Of a stretch of 18,356 nucleotides of DNA, positions 1 to 6,584 are shown one piece after another. Every line of letters begins with the position of its first letter. Within the stretch, counting starts at the first letter, position 1. The DNA comes from DASWHK01 sp036398215. GTDB lineage: Bacteria; Acidobacteriota; UBA890. The stretch spans positions 1 through 18,356 of the forward strand of contig DASWHK010000081.1 in the NCBI GenBank assembly GCA_036398215.1. The letters are read 5' to 3'. A program made the position numbers and the translations under genes. The notes below the pieces were generated by a model. The model saw nothing but the letters and a program-made list of their open reading frames with translations. It had not been told where the DNA came from and searched no databases.

Positions 1-162
1 ATCGACGGCCGGCAGATGCTGCTCGCCCAGGTGCCGCAGCAGTTCGAGCTGATGACCGGGACCGCAATGCCGGCCGGCCTCGCCGAGCGGGCCTTGGGAG
101 CCGCGGCTGCCCCGCCTGCAGCCGAGCCGATGACTACGGCGCGCCTGCCGGTGAGGATCTAG
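1..162 (+). CDS. C-terminal 53 residues of an unidentified protein (partial)
   Basis: Reading frame 1 is open from the first base of the window to a TAG at 160-162. The visible tail begins IDGRQMLLAQVPQQFELMTG and ends in an Ala/Pro-rich stretch. I do not recognise the family from this fragment. The stop lies only 3 bp before the GTG start of the acyl-CoA-dehydrogenase-like gene. The two are therefore probably co-transcribed, and this may be another enzyme of the same acyl-CoA or flavin pathway, but that is inference from spacing only. Confidence 0.6.
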   Translation: MDGRQMLLAQVPQQFELMTGTAMPAGLAERALGAAAAPPAAEPMTTARLPVRI

Positions 163-165
163 CCG

Positions 166-1359
166 GTGCAAGCCCTGCTCGGCGCCGCGCAGCGCGACGT
201 GGTGGCCCGGGTCGCCGACCTCGCCACCTCCCGGTTCGCGCCGCGCGCCGCCGGCTACGACGAGAGCGCCACCTTCCCCGCCGAGGACTTCGACGACCTC
301 TTCGCCGCCGGCCTGCACGCCCCGGCGGTGCCGGTGCAGTATGGCGGCCTCGGCTACGGGCCCTACACGGACGACGTCTTCACGCTGTGGATGATGACCA
401 AGGAGATCGCCAAGGCGGACCTGTCGCTGGCCCGCTGCTGGGAGGGGCACAGCAACTCGCAGGTGATGCTCGCCGGCATGGCCGACGACGATCAGAAGGC
501 CCGCTGGTTCGAGGGCATCGTCGAGCGCGGCGACAAGTGGGTGGCCTGGAGCGGCGAGCCACAGGCGCGCACGCCCGAGCAGAAGGGCCGCCTCGGCACG
601 ATCGTCGAGCCGGTCGACGGCGGCTATGTGGTCAGCGGCACGAAGGTGTTCGCCACTAGCGCCCCGGCCGCCGATTGGGCGCTCCTGCTGGTCAACACCG
701 CCGGCCCGGGCGGCGCCCGCCACGCCGAGGGGCCGGTCGAGAGCATCCTGGCGCTGGCTTGCCAGCTCTCCGACCCTTCGATCAGTTTCGACGCCAGCTG
801 GTGGAACCCGATCGGCATGCGGGCCACGGTCAGCTACCTGGTGAACTTCGACGGCACCCGCATCCCGCGCGAGCAGGTCATCGGCTATCCGGGCCAGTAC
901 CTGAAGGAGGGCTGGCAGACCTGCTTCATCCCCCACTACGCCGCCAGCTTCCTCGGCGCCGCGGAAGGCGCCTACGAGTACGCCCTCGACTACCTGAAAA
1001 CGCAGAACAAGGGCGCCGACCCCTACGTCCAGCACCGCGTCGCGCGCATGGCGCTCAACGTCGAGACCGCGCACCTGTGGCTGCGCCGCGTCGCGACCCT
1101 GTGGGAGAGCGGCGAGCACGACGAGGCGCAGCGGATCGGCGCCCGCGCCCGCTACGTGATCGAGATGCTGGCGATGCAGGTGCTCGACGACTGCATCCGC
1201 GCCTGCGGCGCCCGCTGCCTGAACCGCCCGAGCCCGGTCGAGCGCCTCTACCGCGACCTCTCGATCTATGTCCGCCACGACAACGCCGACCAGATCCTGG
1301 CGACGATCGGCAAGCAGCTCCTCGGTCAGCCGCACGACCCGTCCTTCTTCAAGCCGTGA
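166..1359 (+). CDS. Acyl-CoA dehydrogenase-fold flavoprotein
   Basis: The 397-residue length is typical of the acyl-CoA dehydrogenase (ACAD) superfamily, cytosolic FAD enzymes that oxidise acyl-CoA thioesters or, in the DszC-like branch, act as FMNH2-dependent monooxygenases. The N-terminal helical part is followed by the middle beta region with WVAWSGEPQ (about residues 125-133) and GTKVFATSAPAADWALL, the usual flavin-contacting strand pattern. A helical C-terminal half ends YRDLSIYVRHDNADQI (362-377). That last segment sits where classical ACADs carry the catalytic Glu within a YEGT-like motif; here I see H371, D372 and D375 but no Glu. A substitute Glu in the IVD/LCAD position is not obvious either. 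A monooxygenase or other non-classical role is therefore possible. The start is GTG at 166, directly after the upstream stop. Confidence 0.85.
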   Translation: MQALLGAAQRDVVARVADLATSRFAPRAAGYDESATFPAEDFDDLFAAGLHAPAVPVQYGGLGYGPYTDDVFTLWMMTKEIAKADLSLARCWEGHSNSQVMLAGMADDDQKARWFEGIVERGDKWVAWSGEPQARTPEQKGRLGTIVEPVDGGYVVSGTKVFATSAPAADWALLLVNTAGPGGARHAEGPVESILALACQLSDPSISFDASWWNPIGMRATVSYLVNFDGTRIPREQVIGYPGQYLKEGWQTCFIPHYAASFLGAAEGAYEYALDYLKTQNKGADPYVQHRVARMALNVETAHLWLRRVATLWESGEHDEAQRIGARARYVIEMLAMQVLDDCIRACGARCLNRPSPVERLYRDLSIYVRHDNADQILATIGKQLLGQPHDPSFFKP

Positions 1360-1440
1360 GCGACTCGGCATGGCGGAGCACCGACCTCGGAAAACGATGA
1401 GCAGGACGCTCCCGATGACAGTAGGAAGGACTTGCCGCCG

Positions 1441-2955
1441 ATGACGTCAAAACGAGACTCGACTCCGACGAGCGAAAGACCCGCGTTCGATGCCTGGATC
1501 TGGGGGCTCGCGCTCGGCTACTTCGCTTTCTACATCCCCTACAGCGCCCTGACCAAGGCCCTTTCGAGCGGCCTGCTCCCCGGCATGCAGGGACGCGTCT
1601 CCGGCTTCGAGCTGCTGCCCGCCACGGCGATCGCGACGGCGCTCACGATGCCGCTGATCATCACGCTGCTGGGATGGTGGAAGCACGTCGACAGCCGCCG
1701 CGTTCTCGGGCTCCGGGTCCCCGTCCCCAGCCGCGGTAGCGCGGTGTCGGGATTGGCGTTCGCGGTCATCATCGCCACGACCACCCTCGCCTATACGTTC
1801 GAGGGGATCTCGATCGTCTTCGCGCTCCTGCTCATGCGGGGCGGCGTCCTGATCCTGGCCCCGCTGATCGACGCCGCCCTCGGCCGGCGCCTGCACCCGT
1901 TTTCGCTGGGCGCCCTCGGGCTCAGCTTGCTGGCGCTGGCGATCGCCCTCGCCGATGCCGGCAGCTACGCGCTCAGCACCGCGGCGATCATCAACCTGTC
2001 GCTCTATCTCACCGGCTACTTCTTTCGTTTGCGCCTCATCACGCGGGCGGGCAAGTCCGAGTTCGAGCAATCCGGCTACCGCTACTTCGTCGAGGAGCAG
2101 ATGGTGGCGATGCCGGTGCTGCTTGGGGTCCCGGCGCTGCTCGCTTTGATCGGCGGCGAGGGGATCCCCGGGCAGATCCGCCGCGGCTTCACGACGCTCC
2201 TGTTCAGCGAGCTCGCCGTCCCGGCGCTGGCGATCGGCGTGCTGTTCGCGGCGCTGGCCACGTTCGGCACGCTGATCTACCTGAACCGGCGCGAGAACAG
2301 CTTCTCGGTGCCGGTGAACCGCTGCGCCAGCCTGCTTTCCGGCGTCGCGGCCGCCTACCTGCTGGCGCTCCTCGCCGGACAAGCGACGCCGCGCCCGTCG
2401 CAGCTCGCCAGCGCCGCGATCATCGTCGCCGCGATCTTCCTGCTCGGCGCCCGTTCGCTGGTCCCGGGGCGAGCCGGCGACCGGCTCGTCCTGTTCCTGT
2501 GCGACGGCAACACGGCGCGATCGCCGATCGCCGAGGCGATCTGCAACTCGGAGGTCGGCGCGATCACCGGGTTGCTGCCAACGGGCCGCCCCTTCCGCGC
2601 CGTCAGCGCCGGCCTCGACATCAAGCTCGGCTCGCCGATGAAGCCGGAAGCCAGGGCCGCGCTTCGCAGCCTCGGCGTCGAGCCCGGCCTCCACGCCGCC
2701 AAGGGCGTCAGCGAGGACATGGTGCGCCGGGCCGAGGTGATCTTCTGCTTCACCGCCGCGCAGCGCGCCAGCCTGCTGGAGCGCTATCCCTGGGCGGCCG
2801 CCCGCACCCTGCTGCTCGACCCGCGCGGTGATATCCAGGAGCCGCGCGCCGGCGACCCCGGGGATTTCGCCGTGATCGCGGGCGTCATCCGTGAGCGCGT
2901 GCGGGCGGCGCTGGCCGACCCTGCGCTGGGCGGGCAGGCGGAAGCGGTCCCGTGA
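1441..2955 (+). CDS. Ten-helix EamA-like permease fused to low-molecular-weight protein tyrosine phosphatase/arsenate reductase domain
   Basis: The 504-residue protein has two clear parts. Residues ~17-340 contain about ten hydrophobic segments (near 17-37, 57-78, 102-120, 124-142, 154-172, 178-196, 221-238, 256-280, 294-314 and 322-340), arranged like drug/metabolite (EamA-type) transporters. From ~348 a soluble domain begins VLFLCDGNTARSPIAEA. Cys354 and Arg360-Ser361 form the CX5RS phosphate-binding loop of low-molecular-weight tyrosine phosphatases and thioredoxin-type arsenate reductases. A late DIQEPRAGDPGDF segment lies where the family has its general-acid Asp; which acidic residue serves is unclear. 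I chose ATG 1441 because AGGA at 1427-1430 sits 10 nt upstream; the alternative TTG at 1432 is too close. The domain could dephosphorylate a substrate handled by the transporter, or reduce arsenate; this is inferred. Confidence 0.8.
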   Translation: MTSKRDSTPTSERPAFDAWIWGLALGYFAFYIPYSALTKALSSGLLPGMQGRVSGFELLPATAIATALTMPLIITLLGWWKHVDSRRVLGLRVPVPSRGSAVSGLAFAVIIATTTLAYTFEGISIVFALLLMRGGVLILAPLIDAALGRRLHPFSLGALGLSLLALAIALADAGSYALSTAAIINLSLYLTGYFFRLRLITRAGKSEFEQSGYRYFVEEQMVAMPVLLGVPALLALIGGEGIPGQIRRGFTTLLFSELAVPALAIGVLFAALATFGTLIYLNRRENSFSVPVNRCASLLSGVAAAYLLALLAGQATPRPSQLASAAIIVAAIFLLGARSLVPGRAGDRLVLFLCDGNTARSPIAEAICNSEVGAITGLLPTGRPFRAVSAGLDIKLGSPMKPEARAALRSLGVEPGLHAAKGVSEDMVRRAEVIFCFTAAQRASLLERYPWAAARTLLLDPRGDIQEPRAGDPGDFAVIAGVIRERVRAALADPALGGQAEAVP

Positions 2956-2978
2956 CCAACCGTCGACGCCTGGCCTGC

Positions 2979-2994
2979 CCGGCGGGCCCGCCGG
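2979..2994. other. 16-bp perfect GC palindrome after the permease-phosphatase gene
   Basis: CCGGCGGGCCCGCCGG begins 24 nt after the TGA of the upstream gene and can form a 6-bp stem with a 4-nt loop. No T-run follows on either strand, so it is not a textbook intrinsic terminator. It could slow or end transcription in a high-GC genome or bind a dimeric regulator. Confidence 0.35.
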
Positions 2995-3029
2995 CCTCGA
3001 CTCGAATCGCTGAGGATCTCCGGCGCGAC

Positions 3030-3038
3030 TGCTAAGCT
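3030..3038 (+). promoter_or_regulatory. Candidate extended -10 promoter element for the first small paralogue
   Basis: TGCTAAGCT fits an extended -10 box (TGn plus TAAGCT, four of six bases of TATAAT) and lies 40 bp before the ATG at 3078. I see no good -35 hexamer at 16-18 bp. A very similar TGCTAGCTT occurs upstream of the gene at 4576. This supports a separate promoter for the gene, but only by pattern. Confidence 0.35.
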
Positions 3039-3077
3039 CTGCGCTCCGACTCGACGACACACGATGGAGGCTCGCCG

Positions 3078-3503
3078 ATGCAGCATTCCCGGCTGGCGGA
3101 CAAGCTTGAAACTCCGCCGCAGGGCGCGAAGGAGCTCGACCGCGGCGTTTTCACGGGCGCCTGGATCAACTCGAACCCCGATACCGCCGGCTTCAGGAAG
3201 ATCACCTTTGCGACCGGCGAGAACGGCGAGCTCGAGTGCCGCGCCGAAGCGGTGGGAACCAACGGCATCATCGACTGGGGCGCCGCCGCCGCCATCGAGC
3301 TGTACGCCGCCGGCCCCGCGGCCAACCGCGCCTTCGGCTTCTCCGCCCGCTACGACTTCGGCTTCCTGGAGGTGCAGATCCAGGGAAACCTCAACAAGGG
3401 ACTGATGGTCCTGGCCACCTTCAACCGCTTCACGGACGACAGCGGCCGCTGCGACTACTTCCTGCGCGAGTACTTCGCCGCGACCCACGACCGCTTCTCG
3501 TGA
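3078..3503 (+). CDS. Small uncharacterised beta-rich protein, paralogue 1
   Basis: The 141-residue protein has no signal peptide or membrane segment, so it is probably cytoplasmic. The core (about 24-135) begins FTGAWINSNPDTAGFRKITF, then has IIDWG, a block reading ARYDFGFLEVQIQ and FNRFTDDSGRCDYFLREYF. The alternating hydrophobic pattern suggests a small beta-barrel or sandwich, perhaps lipocalin- or avidin-like. The opening pattern (W-x-N-x-x-P-x-T-x-G) followed by DWG recalls a widespread family of unknown function. The start is well fixed: GGAGG at 3066-3070 lies 7 nt before ATG. The next gene is a diverged copy. Function unknown. Confidence 0.8.
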   Translation: MQHSRLADKLETPPQGAKELDRGVFTGAWINSNPDTAGFRKITFATGENGELECRAEAVGTNGIIDWGAAAAIELYAAGPAANRAFGFSARYDFGFLEVQIQGNLNKGLMVLATFNRFTDDSGRCDYFLREYFAATHDRFS

Positions 3504-3601
3504 CGGGCTGGGATCGAGAGCGCCGGCAGCATCGTCGGGTTGCCTAAGCGCCCCACGAGGACGCGAATGCGGGGATGAGAGACGGAGACCCACGAAAGCA
3601 A

Positions 3602-4102
3602 ATGTCCGAGAAAGATCCTGCGGAATCGATCCGCTTCAAACGCCGCGCCGATCTCACCGCGCCCCGCAACGACGAGCGCGACCCGGCGGCCGCCGACTTC
3701 CTGCTCGGCGACTGGCGCAACACCAACCCCAAGACGCGCGGCTTCACCCGCGTCGTGATCGAGCGCGCCGGCACCTCGATGACCCTCCAGGTCTTCGGCA
3801 CCGGCGACGAGGGGCCCGTCGACTGGGGCGTGATCGACGGCGAGGTGTTCGCCAACGTCGAGGAAGACGGCGTCCCGACCAGCGCGCTGTACGGCTTCTA
3901 CGACCTCGGCTACATGGAGGTCCAGATGCAGATCCGCGCCAACAAGGGCGTCCTCGTCATCACCCACTTCGCCCGCTTCAAGGACGACAGCGGCCGCTCC
4001 AACTGGGTCGATCGAGAGTTCTTCTGCCGCCGGGTTGGGCTCGAAGCGGACGAGTTCGATGCTTTGCGTGACCGCGGCACCGGGCGAGAGGCTCGCTGGT
4101 GA
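3602..4102 (+). CDS. Small uncharacterised beta-rich protein, paralogue 2
   Basis: The 166-residue protein matches its upstream neighbour across the whole core. Shared blocks are GDWRNTNPKTRGF, VDWG, YGFYDLGYMEVQMQ, NKG followed by a hydrophobic strand, and FARFKDDSGRSNW then REFF. The copies therefore arose by tandem duplication of one beta-rich domain and then diverged. It has a longer charged N-terminus and an extra ~25-residue C-terminal tail. The start is uncertain: ATG 3575 and ATG 3602 are both in frame and neither has a good ribosome site; I chose 3602. Its TGA (4100-4102) overlaps the GTG start of the truncated PIN-domain gene, suggesting translational coupling before that gene was broken. 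Confidence 0.75.
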   Translation: MSEKDPAESIRFKRRADLTAPRNDERDPAAADFLLGDWRNTNPKTRGFTRVVIERAGTSMTLQVFGTGDEGPVDWGVIDGEVFANVEEDGVPTSALYGFYDLGYMEVQMQIRANKGVLVITHFARFKDDSGRSNWVDREFFCRRVGLEADEFDALRDRGTGREARW

Positions 4103-4174
4103 GCACGCGGTACCTCGTCGACACGAACGTCCTGTGCGAACCCCTCCGCAAAAAACCCGATCAGGCCGTCGTCG
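4099..4174 (+). pseudogene. Truncated VapC-like PIN-domain toxin (N-terminal ~25 residues)
   Basis: From GTG 4099 the reading begins with STRYLVDTNVLCEPLRKKP, the signature opening of VapC toxins. The Asp of VDTNVL is the first metal ligand of this ribonuclease family. After about residue 25 (DQAVV) the resemblance stops. The same frame continues as meaningless Ser/Pro-rich sequence to a stop at 4305, while a neighbouring frame becomes integron integrase. A complete PIN domain is about 130 residues and needs three more acidic ligands, all absent. No VapB antitoxin is seen upstream. The gene was evidently cut by the event that brought in the integrase fragment. Confidence 0.75.
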
Positions 4175-4370
4175 CGACGGCATACCCAAGCGCATCACTT
4201 GCCACGTGTTGCGTCATTCCTTCGCCACACACCTGCTCGAATCCGGTTACGACATCCGTACCATCCAGGAGCTTCTCGGCCATCGCGACGTCACCACGAC
4301 GATGATCTACACGCACGTCCTCAATCGCGGTGGCCGCGGCGTCCGCAGCCCCCTCGACGTCGCCCCGTGA
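4175..4370 (+). pseudogene. intI: C-terminal fragment of an integron integrase (IntI tyrosine recombinase)
   Basis: About 65 residues ending at TGA 4368-4370 read GIPKRITCHVLRHSFATHLL, then IRTIQELLGHRDV and TTTMIYTHVLNRGGRGVRSP. These carry HxLRH, LLGH and the Tyr of IYTH, which are boxes of the tyrosine-recombinase active site. The VLNRGGxGVRSPLD ending is characteristic of integron integrases rather than phage integrases. The N-terminal domain, the first catalytic Arg and the IntI-specific insertion are missing, since a full IntI is about 320-340 residues. No start codon belongs to it, so it must be inactive. It lies in the same orientation as the cassette genes to its right, as in the inverted integrons known from some lineages. 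Confidence 0.85.
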
Positions 4371-4469
4371 CCGAGCGCTACCTCGCGCCTCCCCGCCACC
4401 TATCCCAATACGCGCAGCCGTTGTGCCTGGGCCCACACACCGGGCACACCCCGCCCTCCCGTCCTTCCC

Positions 4470-4498
4470 TGGACCAATCGGACCACCCGTGCTAGCTT
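4470..4498 (+). promoter_or_regulatory. Candidate promoter in front of the cassette array
   Basis: TGGACC (4470-4475), a 17-bp spacer and TAGCTT (4493-4498), preceded by TGC, form a plausible but weak sigma-70 promoter. It lies 78 bp upstream of the first cassette gene and just after the integrase remnant, where an array promoter would be expected. The rest of 4371-4575 shows no coding sequence I can support; an attI site may lie between 4499 and 4575 but is not recognisable. Confidence 0.3.
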
Positions 4499-4575
4499 GC
4501 GCGGGCGCGCAACGATACCCGATATCCTAGTTCTGTCGAATACCTGTTCGGCAGTCGCCGGAGAGCGGATATCTC

Positions 4576-5079
4576 ATGTGGTGGTTGGTTTCAGCGGTGA
4601 TCCTGCTGGCCGTGGTCTCGGGCTCAGGCCAACAGCCCGACGATCCGCTCCTGCGCCCGATCTGCAAAGAGGTCTCGGTGGCACTTGTGGCGGAGGCGTC
4701 GCGAGTCAAGGCAGGTGACAGACCGCAATTCTCTGTTGTGGTGTCCAACGACACGGATCGGCCCGTGCGAATCTTGGATGTCCGGGATGGGCGCCGCACG
4801 GACCTGCAGGACACCTACTTCGAGCTGTTCGTGATCCAAGCCACGAGGGCCCTCGACGTCCCCATTGTGATCTCCGATCCCGGCCCGTTGTCAGCGGCCG
4901 ACTTCCGTGAGCTTCGGCCAGGCGCGCGGGTGGAGTTTCGTCGCATCAGCTACAAGCGGGCGCTGGAGAAACTTGCGCCGGGCGCATATGAGGCGTTCGT
5001 TCTCTTTTGGCGAGACCCAATGGAGTCGCCCACGACGCGCTGCCGGTCAACGGCGGCGCGCTTCACTGTGCACGAGTAA
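4576..5079 (+). CDS. Secreted hypothetical protein in an integron cassette, possible Ig-like/BsuPI-type fold
   Basis: The 167-residue product starts with a hydrophobic signal peptide (WWLVSAVILLAVVSGSG). The middle reads VKAGDRPQFSVVVSNDTDRP followed by VRILDV, and the C-terminal part is ARVEFRRISYKRALEKLAPG. A strand preceding an N-D-T-D-x-P turn and the closing G-x-Y segment resemble Ig-like or intracellular-proteinase-inhibitor (BsuPI) beta-sandwich proteins, but I cannot assign a family. GGAGAG at 4560-4565 lies 10 nt before the ATG. The stop is 6 nt before the attC-like site, the usual arrangement of an integron cassette. It likely acts outside the cytoplasm; function unknown. Confidence 0.75.
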   Translation: MWWLVSAVILLAVVSGSGQQPDDPLLRPICKEVSVALVAEASRVKAGDRPQFSVVVSNDTDRPVRILDVRDGRRTDLQDTYFELFVIQATRALDVPIVISDPGPLSAADFRELRPGARVEFRRISYKRALEKLAPGAYEAFVLFWRDPMESPTTRCRSTAARFTVHE

Positions 5080-5084
5080 TCGCA

Positions 5085-5179
5085 GCCCAACCTCGCGCTG
5101 CACCCGGCGGCGCTGGCTCGGCGCGCCTTGGGTTACACTCAGGTGCTCGCGGCGCCGCGGGTGCGCGGGAGCGTTAGAC
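5085..5179 (+). other. attC-like recombination site 1
   Basis: The left core box GCCCAAC (5085-5091, consensus RYYYAAC) and the right core box GTTAGAC (5173-5179, consensus GTTRRRY) bound 95 bp. The arms are imperfectly complementary: the left arm CTCGCGCTGCACCCGGCGGC matches the reverse complement of the right arm, CGCTCCCGCGCACCCGCGGC, with small bulges. The right end, GAGCGTTAGAC, closely resembles known attC ends. Its location just after a stop codon is typical. Confidence 0.75.
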
Positions 5180-5247
5180 CGCGCCGGGGAAAGCGCCGAA
5201 ACATGCGCAGGCTTCGAGACCACCGGCGCCCGTAGGAGGATGGTCGA

Positions 5248-6174
5248 ATGAGGGGGTTGCTGATTGCAGCGGCGTTTGCGATCGGGGTGAGTGCGGATAC
5301 GTGGCACGTTGTACGACCACCGGGTGGCGGATGCTTGCCGCCGGCCTGTCGCGAAGGCGAGTGGCCGATGGCCACACCGGTGCTCGTCCACGGCAACCGC
5401 TTCGTCATGATCGGCGATGGCGCTGACCCTCAGCGGCTTTATGAGTCGTCGGACGGAGCACGCTGGCAGGCGCTGGATACCGACGCGGCATGGGGTGCGC
5501 GCTACAAGTCAGCGGACGCGTCTTTTGCCGGCGCGTTGTGGCGCGCGGGGGGATTCGTGACTCGTGGCGAGCGGCCAAGCTACTTCAACGACGTGTGGCG
5601 CTCGACCGACGGAACCAGGTGGCGCCGGGTCATGGCGGCGGCGCCATGGTCCCCGAGGGCCGGCGCTCACCTTGTCTCCTTTCGCGACTCTCTTTGGTTG
5701 ATTGGCGGCGAACCAAATGACGGCAATGTGTGGAGTACTCGGGATGGGGTGACGTGGATACCTCACCGCGAGACGGGATTGCCAGCTGCATCCCCGCAGG
5801 CGGTGGTCGCCTTCAATGGCGCTCTATGGATTCTTGGTCATGGTCGCTGGGAGGGGGCCACGAATGACGTATGGACCTCGCCCGATGGCGCCCATTGGCG
5901 CCAAGTGCTGCCTGCAGCGCCGTGGGTGGCGCGGACCGACCCGGGCGTCGAGGTGGCCCGAGGCCGAATATGGGTCATTGCTGGCGCAGGGCTTCGAGAT
6001 GTGTGGTCCTCGTCCGACGGTTCGCAGTGGGCCCCCTCGGACGCCGAGCTACCTGGGCCGCCTCGGACAGCTAGCTTTGCTGCGTCCCTTGATGATGGAG
6101 TGTGGGTATTTGGCGGGAAAACCGGTGGCGCGGGTGGTACGGGATTCTGGGATGGCATCTATGTATTGCGGTGA
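5248..6174 (+). CDS. Secreted Kelch-type beta-propeller protein in an integron cassette
   Basis: The 308-residue protein begins with a short signal-like segment (RGLLIAAAFAIGVSA). It then carries about five copies of a ~45-residue blade marked by D-V-W-x-S-x-D-G-x-x-W: LYESSDGARW, NDVWRSTDGTRW, NVWSTRDGVTW, NDVWTSPDGAHW and DVWSSSDGSQW. Between them run strands such as SLWLIGG, ALWILGH and GVWVFGGK, as in Kelch/galactose-oxidase propellers. No catalytic site is apparent; ligand or glycan binding is the safest guess. AGGAGG at 5234-5239 is 8 nt before ATG, so the start is firm. It lies between two attC-like sites, is less GC-rich than chromosomal neighbours, and is long for a cassette gene. 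Confidence 0.8.
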   Translation: MRGLLIAAAFAIGVSADTWHVVRPPGGGCLPPACREGEWPMATPVLVHGNRFVMIGDGADPQRLYESSDGARWQALDTDAAWGARYKSADASFAGALWRAGGFVTRGERPSYFNDVWRSTDGTRWRRVMAAAPWSPRAGAHLVSFRDSLWLIGGEPNDGNVWSTRDGVTWIPHRETGLPAASPQAVVAFNGALWILGHGRWEGATNDVWTSPDGAHWRQVLPAAPWVARTDPGVEVARGRIWVIAGAGLRDVWSSSDGSQWAPSDAELPGPPRTASFAASLDDGVWVFGGKTGGAGGTGFWDGIYVLR

Positions 6175-6195
6175 ACCCAAACGCGCGGTCTAAAC

Positions 6196-6243
6196 AAACG
6201 ATTGGGCGACCACAGGAGTTCGGCATGACTACGCCCAATGTTT
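6196..6243. repeat. 12-bp inverted repeat touching the second attC-like site
   Basis: AAACgATTGGGCG (6196-6208) is complementary to CGCCCAATGTTT (6232-6243) except for one bulged base, with a 23-nt loop. It begins 21 nt after the propeller gene stop and its right arm contains the left core box of attC 2. It could be a transcription stop for the cassette gene (no T-run follows) or an alternative folding of the attC site. Confidence 0.55.
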
Positions 6244-6353
6244 CACGTGACCAAGACGCGTTATCTACATGTGGTATGCAGTCGATGAGGGAATCGCGCG
6301 ACAATACAACACACGCTGCAGGCGTCGCACGGTTTGGTTGCCGAACGTTAGGT
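6233..6353 (+). other. attC-like recombination site 2
   Basis: The right core box GTTAGGT (6347-6353) matches GTTRRRY exactly and is preceded by GAAC. The left box GCCCAAT (6233-6239) deviates from RYYYAAC only at the last base. The arms pair in part: the left arm continues GTTTCACGTGACCAAGACG and the reverse complement of the right arm continues GTTCGGCAACCAAACCG. The 121-bp length fits the longer attC sites of chromosomal integrons. It is less certain than site 1 because of the imperfect left box and the 58-bp gap to the stop codon. Confidence 0.5.
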
Positions 6354-6405
6354 TTCTGTTCGAGCCGAGTGACCGGCCGGCGTCACGCTCCTTGCCGAGG
6401 TGCAG

Positions 6406-6546
6406 ATGACGCGACCCGTCGGCCGCACGCTGAGGGTCCTTCGACTGTCTTCGGTCGTCGATGCGCTCGACAAGGTCGTGGCACGATACCGCAAGGGCAT
6501 TGGTCGGCTCGTTCCGGAGGGTCCCGCGCCACGACGTCACCCGTGA
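6406..6546 (+). CDS. Possible 46-residue ORF after the second attC-like site
   Basis: An ATG at 6406, preceded by GAGG with 5-nt spacing, opens a frame encoding a basic peptide with the amphipathic stretch SVVDALDKVVARYRKGIGRL, ending at TGA 6544-6546. It could be the body of a further cassette without its own attC, or chance. I recognise no family. Apart from this and the attC site, the 410-bp stretch 6175-6584 between the two convergent genes holds nothing I can support. Confidence 0.25.
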   Translation: MTRPVGRTLRVLRLSSVVDALDKVVARYRKGIGRLVPEGPAPRRHP

Positions 6547-6584
6547 TCGGTCAACCTTGGTGGTACCCTCCGCGCTGACCGTCC

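Larger units (their letters stand above)
4175..6353 (+). mobile_element. Degenerate integron: integrase remnant plus two gene cassettes
   Basis: The region holds, in order, the IntI fragment, ~200 bp with no gene, a secreted-protein gene with an attC-like site starting 6 nt after its stop, then a propeller-protein gene and a second attC-like site. Both genes read away from the integrase remnant, as cassettes do. Base composition looks less extremely GC-rich than the flanks, especially in the second cassette. I found no canonical attI or GTTRRRY joining point before the first gene, so the left boundary of the array is inferred only. Confidence 0.6.

Noticed and set aside
1432..1440. TTG start for the permease-phosphatase
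   Set aside because: The AGGA at 1427-1430 would be only 1 nt away from it; ATG 1441 has normal spacing.
1447..3060. 537-codon - strand frame opposite the permease-phosphatase
   Set aside because: It is a charged, repetitive shadow translation; the opposite strand encodes membrane helices and a CX5RS motif.
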